From: Clostridiales bacterium
GTDB lineage: Bacteria > Bacillota > Clostridia > Lachnospirales > Lachnospiraceae
NCBI GenBank assembly: GCA_018369015.1
Contig: JAGZDD010000102.1
Location: 1 to 13,232, forward strand
Direction: 5' to 3'
DNA length: 13,232 nucleotides
Shown here: positions 6,801 through 12,739 of the stretch, piece after piece
Position numbering within the stretch: the stretch's first letter is position 1
How the letters are laid out: every line of letters begins with the position of its first letter
Notes under the pieces: model-generated
Told to the model about the DNA's origin: nothing
The model's input: only the letters and a program-made list of their open reading frames with translations
Databases searched by the model: none
Position numbers and translations under genes: made by a program

Positions 6801-8409
6801 GCCCATAGGTGTCTGGAAATTTACAGGCTATGATTCAGATTCAAAGGTTGTGAATGAGGATAATTTAGAATCCGGGAAGGATCCCTCGGATGAAAAGCGA
6901 TATATCATTTTTACAGGAACATGGACATGGGAAAAATTGGAGGATATTCATATTACGATTACCCCACAGGATATGACTGCATATACTGGCGGCGATTCGA
7001 TGAACGGCGACTCTTTCCCTACAGCCCGCTATAAGGTGGAGGCTGATACCAGTGTGGATTTGTCCGCAATTACATTTACTGTAAATGGCGATGAAAAAAC
7101 ACTTCCGGAAGGAACAAAATCCGGAGATATTGTACTGCTTCCATGGCTGGATGAAATGTTTATCTTGCAGGAGGATGCCTCTATGGGGCTTTCGGCATTA
7201 AGTGCTGACGAGGAAGCGGTCAATGACATTGCTGCAGGCGTGTATGAAATCAGCGTAGATACAGAAAATATTACCGCTTCTTCGGAGAACGGAGCTGCTG
7301 TAAAGTTGAATTGTGCTTCTGGAACGTTGACCGTGCGGTATGTATCTGATCCCGACGGGGTACTCAGTGAGGCGGTGGATGTTGCGCAGCCAGTCGTATC
7401 GCTAAAGGATCAGGTGAACACGGACGACGGCATTGGCATTGCGGTAATCCCCGAGGGAACCGGCTACTATACCAATGGTAAAGAGGAGCTTGGGGTACTG
7501 GGAGATAACGACTCTTTAGAACCACAGATTGCCCTGTTATTTGATGAGCTTCTTCCTGGTGAAAATGGAGAAGATACAAAACAGCTTTTGATTGACCGCG
7601 CGGACCAAAGCGGGTATACGCTAACAGATGAAAATTCCCAGTTTAAATATCTGGATCTTATTAATGAGAATGACGGAAACGCATGGGTTAGCACAGATGA
7701 TAACAGCACGATTACAATTTACTGGCCCTGCCCGGAAAATATGGCAGATAACGCCGAGTATTCTGTGAAGGTACTTCACTTTAAAGGGCTGCACCGTGAA
7801 TATAGAGGCGATCTGGAAAATCAGGTTCAAAATGGGGAGCTTGAAGAGCTCTCCGCCCATGTAGAAGACGGCAATATCATTTTTGAGTTGAAAGGAAACA
7901 AGGCCGGAGGGAGCTTTTCACCCTTTGCTGTAGTTTGGGAAGAAAGGGAGCCGGAAGAAACAGATATGCCGGACACATCGGAAACAGAAGAAAGCGCTAT
8001 GCCGGACACGTCGGAAACAGAAGAAAGTGATATGCCGGACACATCGGAAACAGAAGAAAGTGATACTCCGGACACATCGGAAACAGAAGAAAGTGATACC
8101 CCGGACACATCAGACACAGAAGCACCGGTGATTCCGGACACTTCGGAAACAGAGCAATCGGAAACAACGGAGACTGTTCAGACATCGGATAGTGAATCAG
8201 AAGAAACGCATGGGGCTTCGGGCAATACAAACGATACGGCAAAGCCGTCAGCGCCTGGAACGGACTCGCCAAAGACTGGAGATGAAACCCGTGTTGCTGC
8301 CTGGTTTGTTGTGTTTGGAATATCCGCATTTGCAATTATTTCTATGTTAATTATATCGGCATTTGACAAAAAGGGAAGAAGAAAAAAGAAAATAGGAAAT
8401 AGAAAATAA
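3877..8409 (+). CDS. Cell-wall-anchored surface protein, SPKTG sorting signal, SHIRT-like domain
   Basis: A 1510-aa secreted protein. Residues 1-32 form a signal peptide (KMKKRLGK, hydrophobic core, cleavage near SAQASA). Residues 40-67 hold a Cys/His module (C40, H42, H43, H46, C49, H58, C60, C64, C67) followed by an acidic Ser/Glu linker to ~145. An Ig-like segment with YDGESAGQYVFTPILPEGY lies around 195-235. Residues ~330-700 repeat a GGG...G-N-V-x-hydrophobic pattern (YIYGGG, MVYGGG, VFGGGY, IHGGGS, FYGGGA) that suggests a parallel beta-helix. Residues ~919-1018 resemble a SHIRT domain (YEFKCGTRGASLPDAV ... WKFTGYDSDSK ... FTGTW). A domain beginning ITITPQDMTAYTGGD runs ~1026-1355, then 11-aa repeats. 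The C-terminus has SPKTG (1464-1468), a hydrophobic helix and a basic tail, as in sortase substrates. No sortase is in the window. Adhesion is likely but the ligand is unknown. AAGGAG lies 6 nt before the ATG. Confidence 0.93.
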   Translation: MKMKKRLGKILTLVLAGALVLPADTISAQASALEPASGLCSHHTEHEGCGYTAGIFGHPCDFVCEICDNGAVQAPNKAESAKPGDIKAQSGSPDSGNIEQSGSGPDEGNTISDSKEADVETGETKPETETSDTAQNVPTEIDMDAIELVHFEALSEDILNQEVLAGTALDTLILPEELNAVGTNKEAVVLTGVLWEPEPEYDGESAGQYVFTPILPEGYVLGNGTKLPSIVVTVTQREASLLGEKEGQSIVYAVNNKNIADVMAEIAQDSAEAAPIVLRLTEDITTSGLPEGFKGAEGRHITLESGKITDSDGRQTVPDDSLHYEIKIHSDGLVGDVTLDNVKVYGTIYANGHRFETTQDFTTGRDYNVSYNNNTYIYGGSKTQSVASTELIINGGAFNYIYGGGNKQDVSGDTKVTLGASMSASMVYGGGSEGNVAGNVYMELNGDTATGYTFGSVFGGGYAGKSVNKGCVGGNITLNFNSGSAGSIHGGGSGDSANIETAAKVSGTIRVKIGDQSKFGPGKDIKGATVTATTFYGGGASSACQDIEVVIENGAYLVGAHDLFGGSETGRVNGAIKITMNGGYIDTIWGGNEIWTMRINESKGMQTYVMNESKNENAVHVTVNGGTVGYIWATGQYVVNGGSLDPADLPEAQWEHIYGNALIELNGGLVEHKIRMTRVPSRIHGNSTLRITGGALSGVPGIYGREGSPGAENINEYLTEGGSVRVIFDGCGQKGASPDMDTYLEWTQLVNIDKVILTNGALVSGVYLDFGSAVPFFKNVNYLTIEGGSTLALDGVCHINKDFYIEKGSVLALNRVKREDIGVGVPEVPVVLDIGGTANGEGSLYTIETDKWLDDYTEDNQVKASTPIVDELYVRAAKNGSGDPFILKNEDEGLYVKRIDDTVDSVNRYAWVIAKETRYSVLYEFKCGTRGASLPDAVTDQLPLDSDSYAMGETVTAIWPEEMELIGPKNNSAGSPIGVWKFTGYDSDSKVVNEDNLESGKDPSDEKRYIIFTGTWTWEKLEDIHITITPQDMTAYTGGDSMNGDSFPTARYKVEADTSVDLSAITFTVNGDEKTLPEGTKSGDIVLLPWLDEMFILQEDASMGLSALSADEEAVNDIAAGVYEISVDTENITASSENGAAVKLNCASGTLTVRYVSDPDGVLSEAVDVAQPVVSLKDQVNTDDGIGIAVIPEGTGYYTNGKEELGVLGDNDSLEPQIALLFDELLPGENGEDTKQLLIDRADQSGYTLTDENSQFKYLDLINENDGNAWVSTDDNSTITIYWPCPENMADNAEYSVKVLHFKGLHREYRGDLENQVQNGELEELSAHVEDGNIIFELKGNKAGGSFSPFAVVWEEREPEETDMPDTSETEESAMPDTSETEESDMPDTSETEESDTPDTSETEESDTPDTSDTEAPVIPDTSETEQSETTETVQTSDSESEETHGASGNTNDTAKPSAPGTDSPKTGDETRVAAWFVVFGISAFAIISMLIISAFDKKGRRKKKIGNRK
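7966..8163 (+). repeat. 33-bp (11-aa) tandem repeats in surface protein stalk
   Basis: Six in-frame 33-bp units (from 7966, 7999, 8032, 8065, 8098 and 8131) encode MPDTSETEESD-like peptides. The first four are nearly identical and the last two diverged (TPDTSDTEAPV, IPDTSETEQSE). This acidic, Thr/Ser/Pro-rich stretch lies just before the sorting signal, where wall-spanning stalks occur. Because the unit is a multiple of three, copy-number change would alter stalk length without breaking the frame. Confidence 0.9.
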
Positions 8410-8427
8410 AAATAGAAAGCGGAAAAC

Positions 8428-8471
8428 GAAGGGATTAAATTCTTATGTGTGCATGAGGGTTTAATCCCTTC
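8428..8471 (+). terminator. Strong hairpin after surface protein gene
   Basis: A perfect 12-bp inverted repeat, GAAGGGATTAAA (8428-8439) and TTTAATCCCTTC (8460-8471), with a 20-nt loop, starts 18 bp after the stop codon. No T-run follows on the plus strand, so it is not a textbook intrinsic terminator. Position argues for a transcription end or a 3'-end stabilising structure. Confidence 0.55.
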
Positions 8472-8496
8472 TGACATATAGGGCAATGGCGCGTAA

Positions 8497-8600
8497 CAGT
8501 TTGGCTCGTTGCTTCGCGCAAAAGGCGTCCGCTAACCCCTGTACCACGTGCTTATGCCGCAAATGGCAAGTGTCTGCGGCTGACCGTGAGCAGCGACTTA
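8497..8600 (+). repeat. Dispersed intergenic palindromic element, copy B
   Basis: It aligns along its length with copy A at 1-104, sharing the opening 27 bases from base 2 of copy A and the core ...GCCGCAAA-N-GGCAAGTGT-N-TGCGGCTGACCGTGAG. The hairpin arms are GCCGCAAAT (8556-8564) and GTCTGCGGC (8572-8580) around the 7-nt loop GGCAAGT; one A-C mismatch and one T-G pair weaken the plus-strand stem. It lies between the surface protein hairpin and the xdhA promoter, in the same orientation as the other copies. Confidence 0.8.
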
Positions 8601-8639
8601 TAAATGCCGGTTAAGGACTTTTAAATGCCAGCTAAGGAT
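8598..8639 (+). promoter_or_regulatory. 21-bp tandem repeat abutting xdhA -35, candidate operator
   Basis: Two 21-bp units (8598-8618 and 8619-8639) match at 17 of 21 positions and share AAATGCC and TAAGGA blocks. The second runs directly into the -35 box at 8639. A spacing of two helical turns upstream of a promoter is typical of an activator or repressor bound as a tandem dimer. No matching regulator gene is in the window, and the first unit overlaps the end of dispersed element B. Confidence 0.5.
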
Positions 8640-8667
8640 TGATTTTTAATGGTAAATAAAATACAAT
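8639..8667 (+). promoter_or_regulatory. Sigma-A-like promoter for xdhABC
   Basis: TTGATT (8639-8644) and TACAAT (8662-8667) are separated by the ideal 17 bp. Initiation near 8674 gives a leader of about 50 nt. This is the best-matching promoter in the window. No purine riboswitch fold is recognisable in the short leader. Confidence 0.65.
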
Positions 8668-8680
8668 TAAATATAGAAGG

Positions 8681-8708
8681 GCGTCAGTTTATCAGGCTGA
8701 ACTGGCGC
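8681..8708 (+). promoter_or_regulatory. Leader hairpin before xdhA ribosome binding site
   Basis: GCGTCAGTT (8681-8689) pairs with AACTGGCGC (8700-8708) over 9 bp with one T-G pair, around a 10-nt loop. It lies inside the predicted leader, ending just before the AAAGGGGG ribosome binding site at 8711-8718. It could protect the 5' end or bind a regulator; function is inferred only. Confidence 0.5.
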
Positions 8709-8725
8709 AAAAAGGGGGTAATTGT

Positions 8726-11008
8726 ATGTCAGTTGGTCAAAGTATTTCCCGGGTGGACGGCTATGATAAGGTCACGGGAAGGGCGATGTTTACGCAGGAT
8801 TTGATTCCTGGGCAGTGCCTTGTGGCTAAAGTGCTCCACGCAGCGATTGGAAATGGCCGCGTTATCCGTATGGATCTGACGCGGGCGCTGAAAGTTCCCG
8901 GCGTTGTAAAAATTGTCACCTATGAAGATGTACCTAAGTGCCAATATCCCACGCCGGGGCATCCGTGGTCTGTGGAGAAGGCTCACCAGGATGTTGCCGA
9001 CCGGAGGATATTGACGGACCGTGTGCGCTATTATGGGGATGATATTGCGGCGGTCATTGCGGAGGATGAAGTGGCCGCTTCGCGGGCATTGAAGCTTATT
9101 GATGTGGAATATGAAGAATATCCGGTCGTCACAGATCCGAGGGTGTCTATGAAGGGAACGGTTGTGCCGGTCCATGAGGAGTACCCGGATAATATTCTGG
9201 CGTCTAGCAGCTATGAAATCGGCAGCGTTGACGAAGCAATGAGCGCTGCGGACGTGGTTTTCCATGGCGTTTATAAGACAAATATGGTGCAGCATTGCCA
9301 CTTAGAACCGCCGGTGTCCTATGCCTATATGGAGAAAGGGAGGATTGTTATTGTCACCTCCACGCAGATTCCCCACATTGTGCGCCGGGTATGTGGGCAG
9401 GCGCTTGGTATTCCATGGGGAAAAATCCGGGTGATCAAGCCTTATATCGGCGGCGGCTTTGGAAACAAACAGGATGTTTTGTATGAGCCTTTAAACGCTT
9501 TTTTGACGACCCAGGTCGGGGGACGCCCGGTACTGCTGGAAATTTCCAGAGAGGAAACCTTTGTGAGTACACGGACAAGACATGCCATTGAATATGACCT
9601 GACCGCCGGAGTAAAAAGTGACGGCCATATTCTTGGAAAAGCGATGGAAGCCATTTCAAACCAGGGCGGCTATGCGTCCCACGGACACTCTATTGTTGCC
9701 AATGGCGCGACGGCCTTCCGCCATCTTTATGACATTGAAAATGTGCGGGCCTCGGCGTTTACCGTGTATACCAATACCCCGGTGGGCGGCGCTATGCGGG
9801 GCTACGGAATCCCCCAATTTTGCTTTGCCCAGGAATGTATGATGGATGACATTGCCCGTAAGCTCTCTATGGACCCGTTACAGTTGCGTGAGAAAAATGT
9901 CCACAGAGGTTATTTTGCAGATCCGTTTTTAAAAGAAATCGCTGCAAATACGAACGGGGCCGTGGAATGTATGGAAAAAGGCCGCGCCTATATACACTGG
10001 GATGAGAAGCGAAAAGCCTATGAAAATCAGACGGGAAACCTCCGAAAGGGCGTGGGGATGGCTCTGTTTTCTTACAAGACCGGCGTTTATCCCATTTCCC
10101 TGGAGATTGCCGGGGCAAGGATGACGCTGAACCAGGACGGCAGTATTATGCTTTGCCTTGGCGCCACAGAAATCGGTCAGGGGGCGGATACGGTTTTTGG
10201 CCAGATGGCGGCGAAAACCCTTGGAATTTCTGTGGAAAATGTCCATATTGAAACCGTTCAGGACACCGACCAGGCGCCTTTTGACACCGGAGCTTATGCT
10301 TCCCGGCAGACATATATTACAGGAACGGCAATTAAGGACTGTGCGCTGGCATTAAGAGAAAAAATTCTTGAAAAGGCGGCTGCCCTTCTGGGCGATGGCA
10401 CCAAGGCGGAAGTGCTTTCCCTGGAGGATGGAGAAATTTACATGAATAATGAGCCGGTGATGAATCTTGAATCTCTGGCAATGGAATGTTATTATAGTCT
10501 TACGGACGCCTCCGTGTTGTCGGCTGAGGTTTCCAGGCAGGTGAAAAATAATACGATTGCCTTTGGCTGTTGCTTTGCAGAGGTTGAGGTTGACATAAAT
10601 CTTGGAAGAGTGCGTATTCTGGACATGATTAATGTCCACGACAGCGGAATACTGATCAACCCCATGCTTGCCAAAATGCAGGTCCATGGCGGCATGTCTA
10701 TGGGGATTGGTTATGGCTTAAGCGAACAGCTTCTTGTGGACAGCAAAAACGGACGGGTACTTAATGGAACGCTGCTGGATTATAAGCTTCCTACGATGAT
10801 GGACGCCCCGGATTTGGCTGTGGATTTTGTGGAGCTTGACGACCCTACAGGCCCTTACGGCAACAAAGCGTTGGGAGAACCGCCGGCCATTCCTGTGGCT
10901 CCGGCAATCCGCAACGCGGTGCTCCATGCGACAGGCGTTGCCGTGAATGAGCTGCCGTTATCGCCGCAGCGCTGCTTTGAGGCCTTTAAGGCTGCGGGGC
11001 TTTTGTAA
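8726..11008 (+). CDS. xdhA: Xanthine dehydrogenase, molybdenum-binding subunit
   Basis: The 760-aa catalytic subunit of a xanthine dehydrogenase-type molybdenum hydroxylase. It binds the molybdopterin cofactor and hydroxylates purines such as hypoxanthine and xanthine. Length (E. coli XdhA ~752) and long stretches recalled from E. coli XdhA (STQIPHIVRR, GGGFGNKQDVL, GATEIGQGADTVF, NVHDSG) support orthology. Cofactor motifs are GGGFGNK (242-248), AMRGYG (356-361) and GATEIGQG (479-486). The C-terminal LGEPPAIPVAPAIRNAV contains the catalytic glutamate, Glu718. The start is fixed by GGGGG 7 nt before ATG. It leads the xdhABC operon with its own promoter. Substrate is assigned by family; related hydroxylases could act on other N-heterocycles. 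No molybdenum-cofactor maturation gene is in view. Confidence 0.93.
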   Translation: MSVGQSISRVDGYDKVTGRAMFTQDLIPGQCLVAKVLHAAIGNGRVIRMDLTRALKVPGVVKIVTYEDVPKCQYPTPGHPWSVEKAHQDVADRRILTDRVRYYGDDIAAVIAEDEVAASRALKLIDVEYEEYPVVTDPRVSMKGTVVPVHEEYPDNILASSSYEIGSVDEAMSAADVVFHGVYKTNMVQHCHLEPPVSYAYMEKGRIVIVTSTQIPHIVRRVCGQALGIPWGKIRVIKPYIGGGFGNKQDVLYEPLNAFLTTQVGGRPVLLEISREETFVSTRTRHAIEYDLTAGVKSDGHILGKAMEAISNQGGYASHGHSIVANGATAFRHLYDIENVRASAFTVYTNTPVGGAMRGYGIPQFCFAQECMMDDIARKLSMDPLQLREKNVHRGYFADPFLKEIAANTNGAVECMEKGRAYIHWDEKRKAYENQTGNLRKGVGMALFSYKTGVYPISLEIAGARMTLNQDGSIMLCLGATEIGQGADTVFGQMAAKTLGISVENVHIETVQDTDQAPFDTGAYASRQTYITGTAIKDCALALREKILEKAAALLGDGTKAEVLSLEDGEIYMNNEPVMNLESLAMECYYSLTDASVLSAEVSRQVKNNTIAFGCCFAEVEVDINLGRVRILDMINVHDSGILINPMLAKMQVHGGMSMGIGYGLSEQLLVDSKNGRVLNGTLLDYKLPTMMDAPDLAVDFVELDDPTGPYGNKALGEPPAIPVAPAIRNAVLHATGVAVNELPLSPQRCFEAFKAAGLL

Positions 11009-11031
11009 CCGTCCAGACAAGCTGAACGGTT
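11007..11031 (+). other. Intercistronic hairpin between xdhA and xdhB
   Basis: AACCGT (11007-11012) pairs with ACGGTT (11026-11031) and CAG with CTG inside it, with one C-A mismatch and a 5-nt loop. It begins in the xdhA stop codon, within a 104-bp gap. No T-run follows, so RNA processing or differential subunit expression is likelier than termination. CAGACA (11014-11019) could alternatively pair with TGTCTG (11045-11050), which would compete with this stem. Confidence 0.45.
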
Positions 11032-11112
11032 ATGGGCTTTGGACTGTCTGATCCTGTATCTAAAGGAATCTGCGGCCAGAACCCGTGGTATGTAAGGAAG
11101 GTGGGGGAAGTC

Positions 11113-12075
11113 ATGTATGATATTGAGAATTATTACAATGCGTCTTCGGTCGGGGAGGCGCTGAGGCTTATGAAGGAACATCCTTTGGCACGGCTGATTG
11201 CCGGGGGAAGCGATGTCCTTATAAGAATACGGGAGGGCAGGCTTGCCGGCTGTGAGCTTATTGGTATCAGGGATGTGAAGGAAATCCAAGGTATTGTCCG
11301 CCAGCCGGACGGGGATATTTATATCGGGGCGGCGACAACCTTTTCCAGGATTACGGCCGACCCTGTGATTCAAAAATATATTCCTGTTTTAGGCAATGCC
11401 GTGAATCAGGTCGGCGGGCCGCAGGTGCGCAATATTGGAACGATTGGCGGCAATATATGCAACGGGGCTGTCAGCGCGGACAGTGCGCCCGCCGTGTTTT
11501 CCCTTGAGGCGCTGCTGCGGATTGTTGACGCAAACGGCGAACGGCTCGTTCCTGTGGAAGAATTTTATGAAGGCCCCGGAAAGGTAAGACTGGCCCCGGG
11601 AGAGCTTGTGACCCATATCGTTATACCTAAAAGCCATTATGAAGGCCGCACCGGGCATTATATTAAATATTCCATGCGAAATGCCATGGATATAGCTACC
11701 CTTGGCTGCTGCGTTGTTGTACGGACAGAAAGCGCGGGAGGCGGAAATGCGGGAGTGAACGGCTCTGCCGTCTGTCCTGGCGGAGAAGCCTCTGGTGAGC
11801 CTGGAGCTAAGACCCGGCTTTCCTGGATCAAGGATATAAGGATTACGTTTGGCGTGGCTGCGCCGGTGCCTTTCCGCTGTAAAAAAACAGAGGCCCGTCT
11901 TGTGGGCCGTGCCATTGGGCCGGAGCTTTTACAGGAAATTTCATCAGGCGTCCGGGAGGAGATAAGCCCCAGGGATTCCTGGAGGGCCTCAAGAGCCTTC
12001 CGGCTTCAAATCGGCGGGGAAATTGCTGCGCGGGCGCTTGGCCGGGCTTTAGAGGATGGGGGATTTAAGCTATGA
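11113..12075 (+). CDS. xdhB: Xanthine dehydrogenase, FAD-binding subunit
   Basis: The 320-aa flavin subunit passes electrons from the iron-sulfur subunit to NAD+ through FAD. The PCMH-type FAD fold shows in IAGGSDVLI (29-37) and TIGGNICN (110-117), followed by GAVSADSAPAV. The C-terminal part has ITFGVAAPVPFRC and SWRASRAFR, as in E. coli XdhB. The frame is open to 11032, but I use ATG 11113: MYDIENYYNASS matches the family N-terminus and a G-rich ribosome site lies 5-6 nt upstream. It is longer than E. coli XdhB (~292 aa), mostly because of a Gly/Ala-rich insert near residues 205-232. Its stop overlaps the xdhC start by 4 bp (ATGA), so the two are coupled. Confidence 0.92.
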   Translation: MYDIENYYNASSVGEALRLMKEHPLARLIAGGSDVLIRIREGRLAGCELIGIRDVKEIQGIVRQPDGDIYIGAATTFSRITADPVIQKYIPVLGNAVNQVGGPQVRNIGTIGGNICNGAVSADSAPAVFSLEALLRIVDANGERLVPVEEFYEGPGKVRLAPGELVTHIVIPKSHYEGRTGHYIKYSMRNAMDIATLGCCVVVRTESAGGGNAGVNGSAVCPGGEASGEPGAKTRLSWIKDIRITFGVAAPVPFRCKKTEARLVGRAIGPELLQEISSGVREEISPRDSWRASRAFRLQIGGEIAARALGRALEDGGFKL

Positions 12076-12551
12076 GTAAAGAGCTGTGTTTTGTACAATG
12101 TGTCGTCAATGGCAAGAACGTAGAGCTGTATGTTGATGTGAGAGAATCTTTACTGGAAATGCTGCGCAGCCGTCTGGGCCTTACATCCGTAAAAAAAGGC
12201 TGCGAGGTTGGTGAATGCGGCGCCTGTACGGTAATTATTGACGGGGAAACCTATGACTCATGTATTTACCTGGCAGTATGGGCCAATGGCAAAAATATCC
12301 GGACGTTAGAAGGCATTACCGGGGAGAACGGGGAGCTTTCCAAAATCCAGCAGGCATTTATTGATGAAGGCGCCGTACAGTGCGGCTTTTGTACGCCGGG
12401 CTTTATTTTGTCCGCAGTTGTTTTGCTTGAAAAGGGGAAGAAGCTTACCCGGGAAGAAATAAAGGCCCATATGGCCGGGAACCTTTGCCGCTGTACAGGC
12501 TACCACAACATTGCCAATGCGGTAGAAAAGGTAATGGAGGAGCTTGAATGA
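12072..12551 (+). CDS. xdhC: Xanthine dehydrogenase, [2Fe-2S] iron-sulfur subunit
   Basis: The 159-aa electron-transfer subunit, the same length as E. coli XdhC. The N-terminal plant-ferredoxin-like domain binds one [2Fe-2S] cluster through C44, C49, C52 and C64 (GCEVGECGACTV ... YDSC). The C-terminal helical domain binds the second through C104, C107, C139 and C141 (QCGFCTPGF ... CRCTGY). Gln103 in this motif usually contacts the molybdopterin. All eight ligands are intact, so the complex should be functional. Despite the symbol, it is not the XdhC maturation chaperone of other species. It is the last gene of the operon, and dispersed element C begins 7 bp after its stop. Confidence 0.94.
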   Translation: MSKELCFVQCVVNGKNVELYVDVRESLLEMLRSRLGLTSVKKGCEVGECGACTVIIDGETYDSCIYLAVWANGKNIRTLEGITGENGELSKIQQAFIDEGAVQCGFCTPGFILSAVVLLEKGKKLTREEIKAHMAGNLCRCTGYHNIANAVEKVMEELE

Positions 12552-12557
12552 TGAAAA

Positions 12558-12695
12558 GCTCATGTCTGTGTCATGGTGTTACGCCGTAAATTGCGAGTAT
12601 TTAGCCTTGTTGGCGGCGTTAGCAGCGTTAGCTGCGCAAATCCGAGATGTACGGCTGAATAGTTACGTATTTGCGGCTGGCCGTGGACAGTAATT
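12558..12695 (+). repeat. Dispersed intergenic palindromic element, copy C (composite)
   Basis: The left part (CTCATGTCTGTGTCATGGTG, 12560-12579, then TTACGCCG) aligns with copy A, and the end (TTTGCGGCTGGCCGTGGACAGTAA) aligns with the tails of A and B. About 70 bp of extra sequence separates them. The hairpin is TAAAT (12587-12591) with ATTTA (12599-12603), again around a 7-nt loop (TGCGAGT). Where copy A has CAAAC/GTTTG, both sides have changed together. The extra sequence contains a second diverged module at about 12630-12665 and a GCAGC-GTTA-GCTGC hairpin. It fills the gap between xdhC and the ferritin gene. Confidence 0.7.
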
Positions 12696-12711
12696 GAAGC
12701 TTTACTATAAA
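12684..12711 (+). promoter_or_regulatory. Candidate promoter for ferritin
   Basis: TGGACA (12684-12689) and TATAAA (12706-12711) are separated by 16 bp; initiation near 12718 would leave a ~20-nt leader. The -35 falls in the conserved tail of dispersed element C. No clear Fur-box palindrome was recognised by eye. Confidence 0.45.
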
Positions 12712-12739
12712 TTAAATGATACAATGGAGGTACTTTACA

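Noticed and set aside
8640..8725. Purine riboswitch upstream of xdhA
   Set aside because: The predicted leader is only ~50 nt with one hairpin; the three-way junction and conserved core of a purine riboswitch are not recognisable.
8729..9301. 190-aa minus-strand ORF inside xdhA
   Set aside because: Antisense shadow of a strongly conserved gene, with composition typical of a reverse-frame artefact.
11032..11112. Upstream start for xdhB at 11032
   Set aside because: It would add 27 residues without family similarity and would start just at the end of the intercistronic hairpin; ATG 11113 has the better ribosome site and family match.
10855..11373. 172-aa minus-strand ORF across the xdhA-xdhB junction
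   Set aside because: Covers the ends of two well-supported genes on the other strand and has no recognisable motif.
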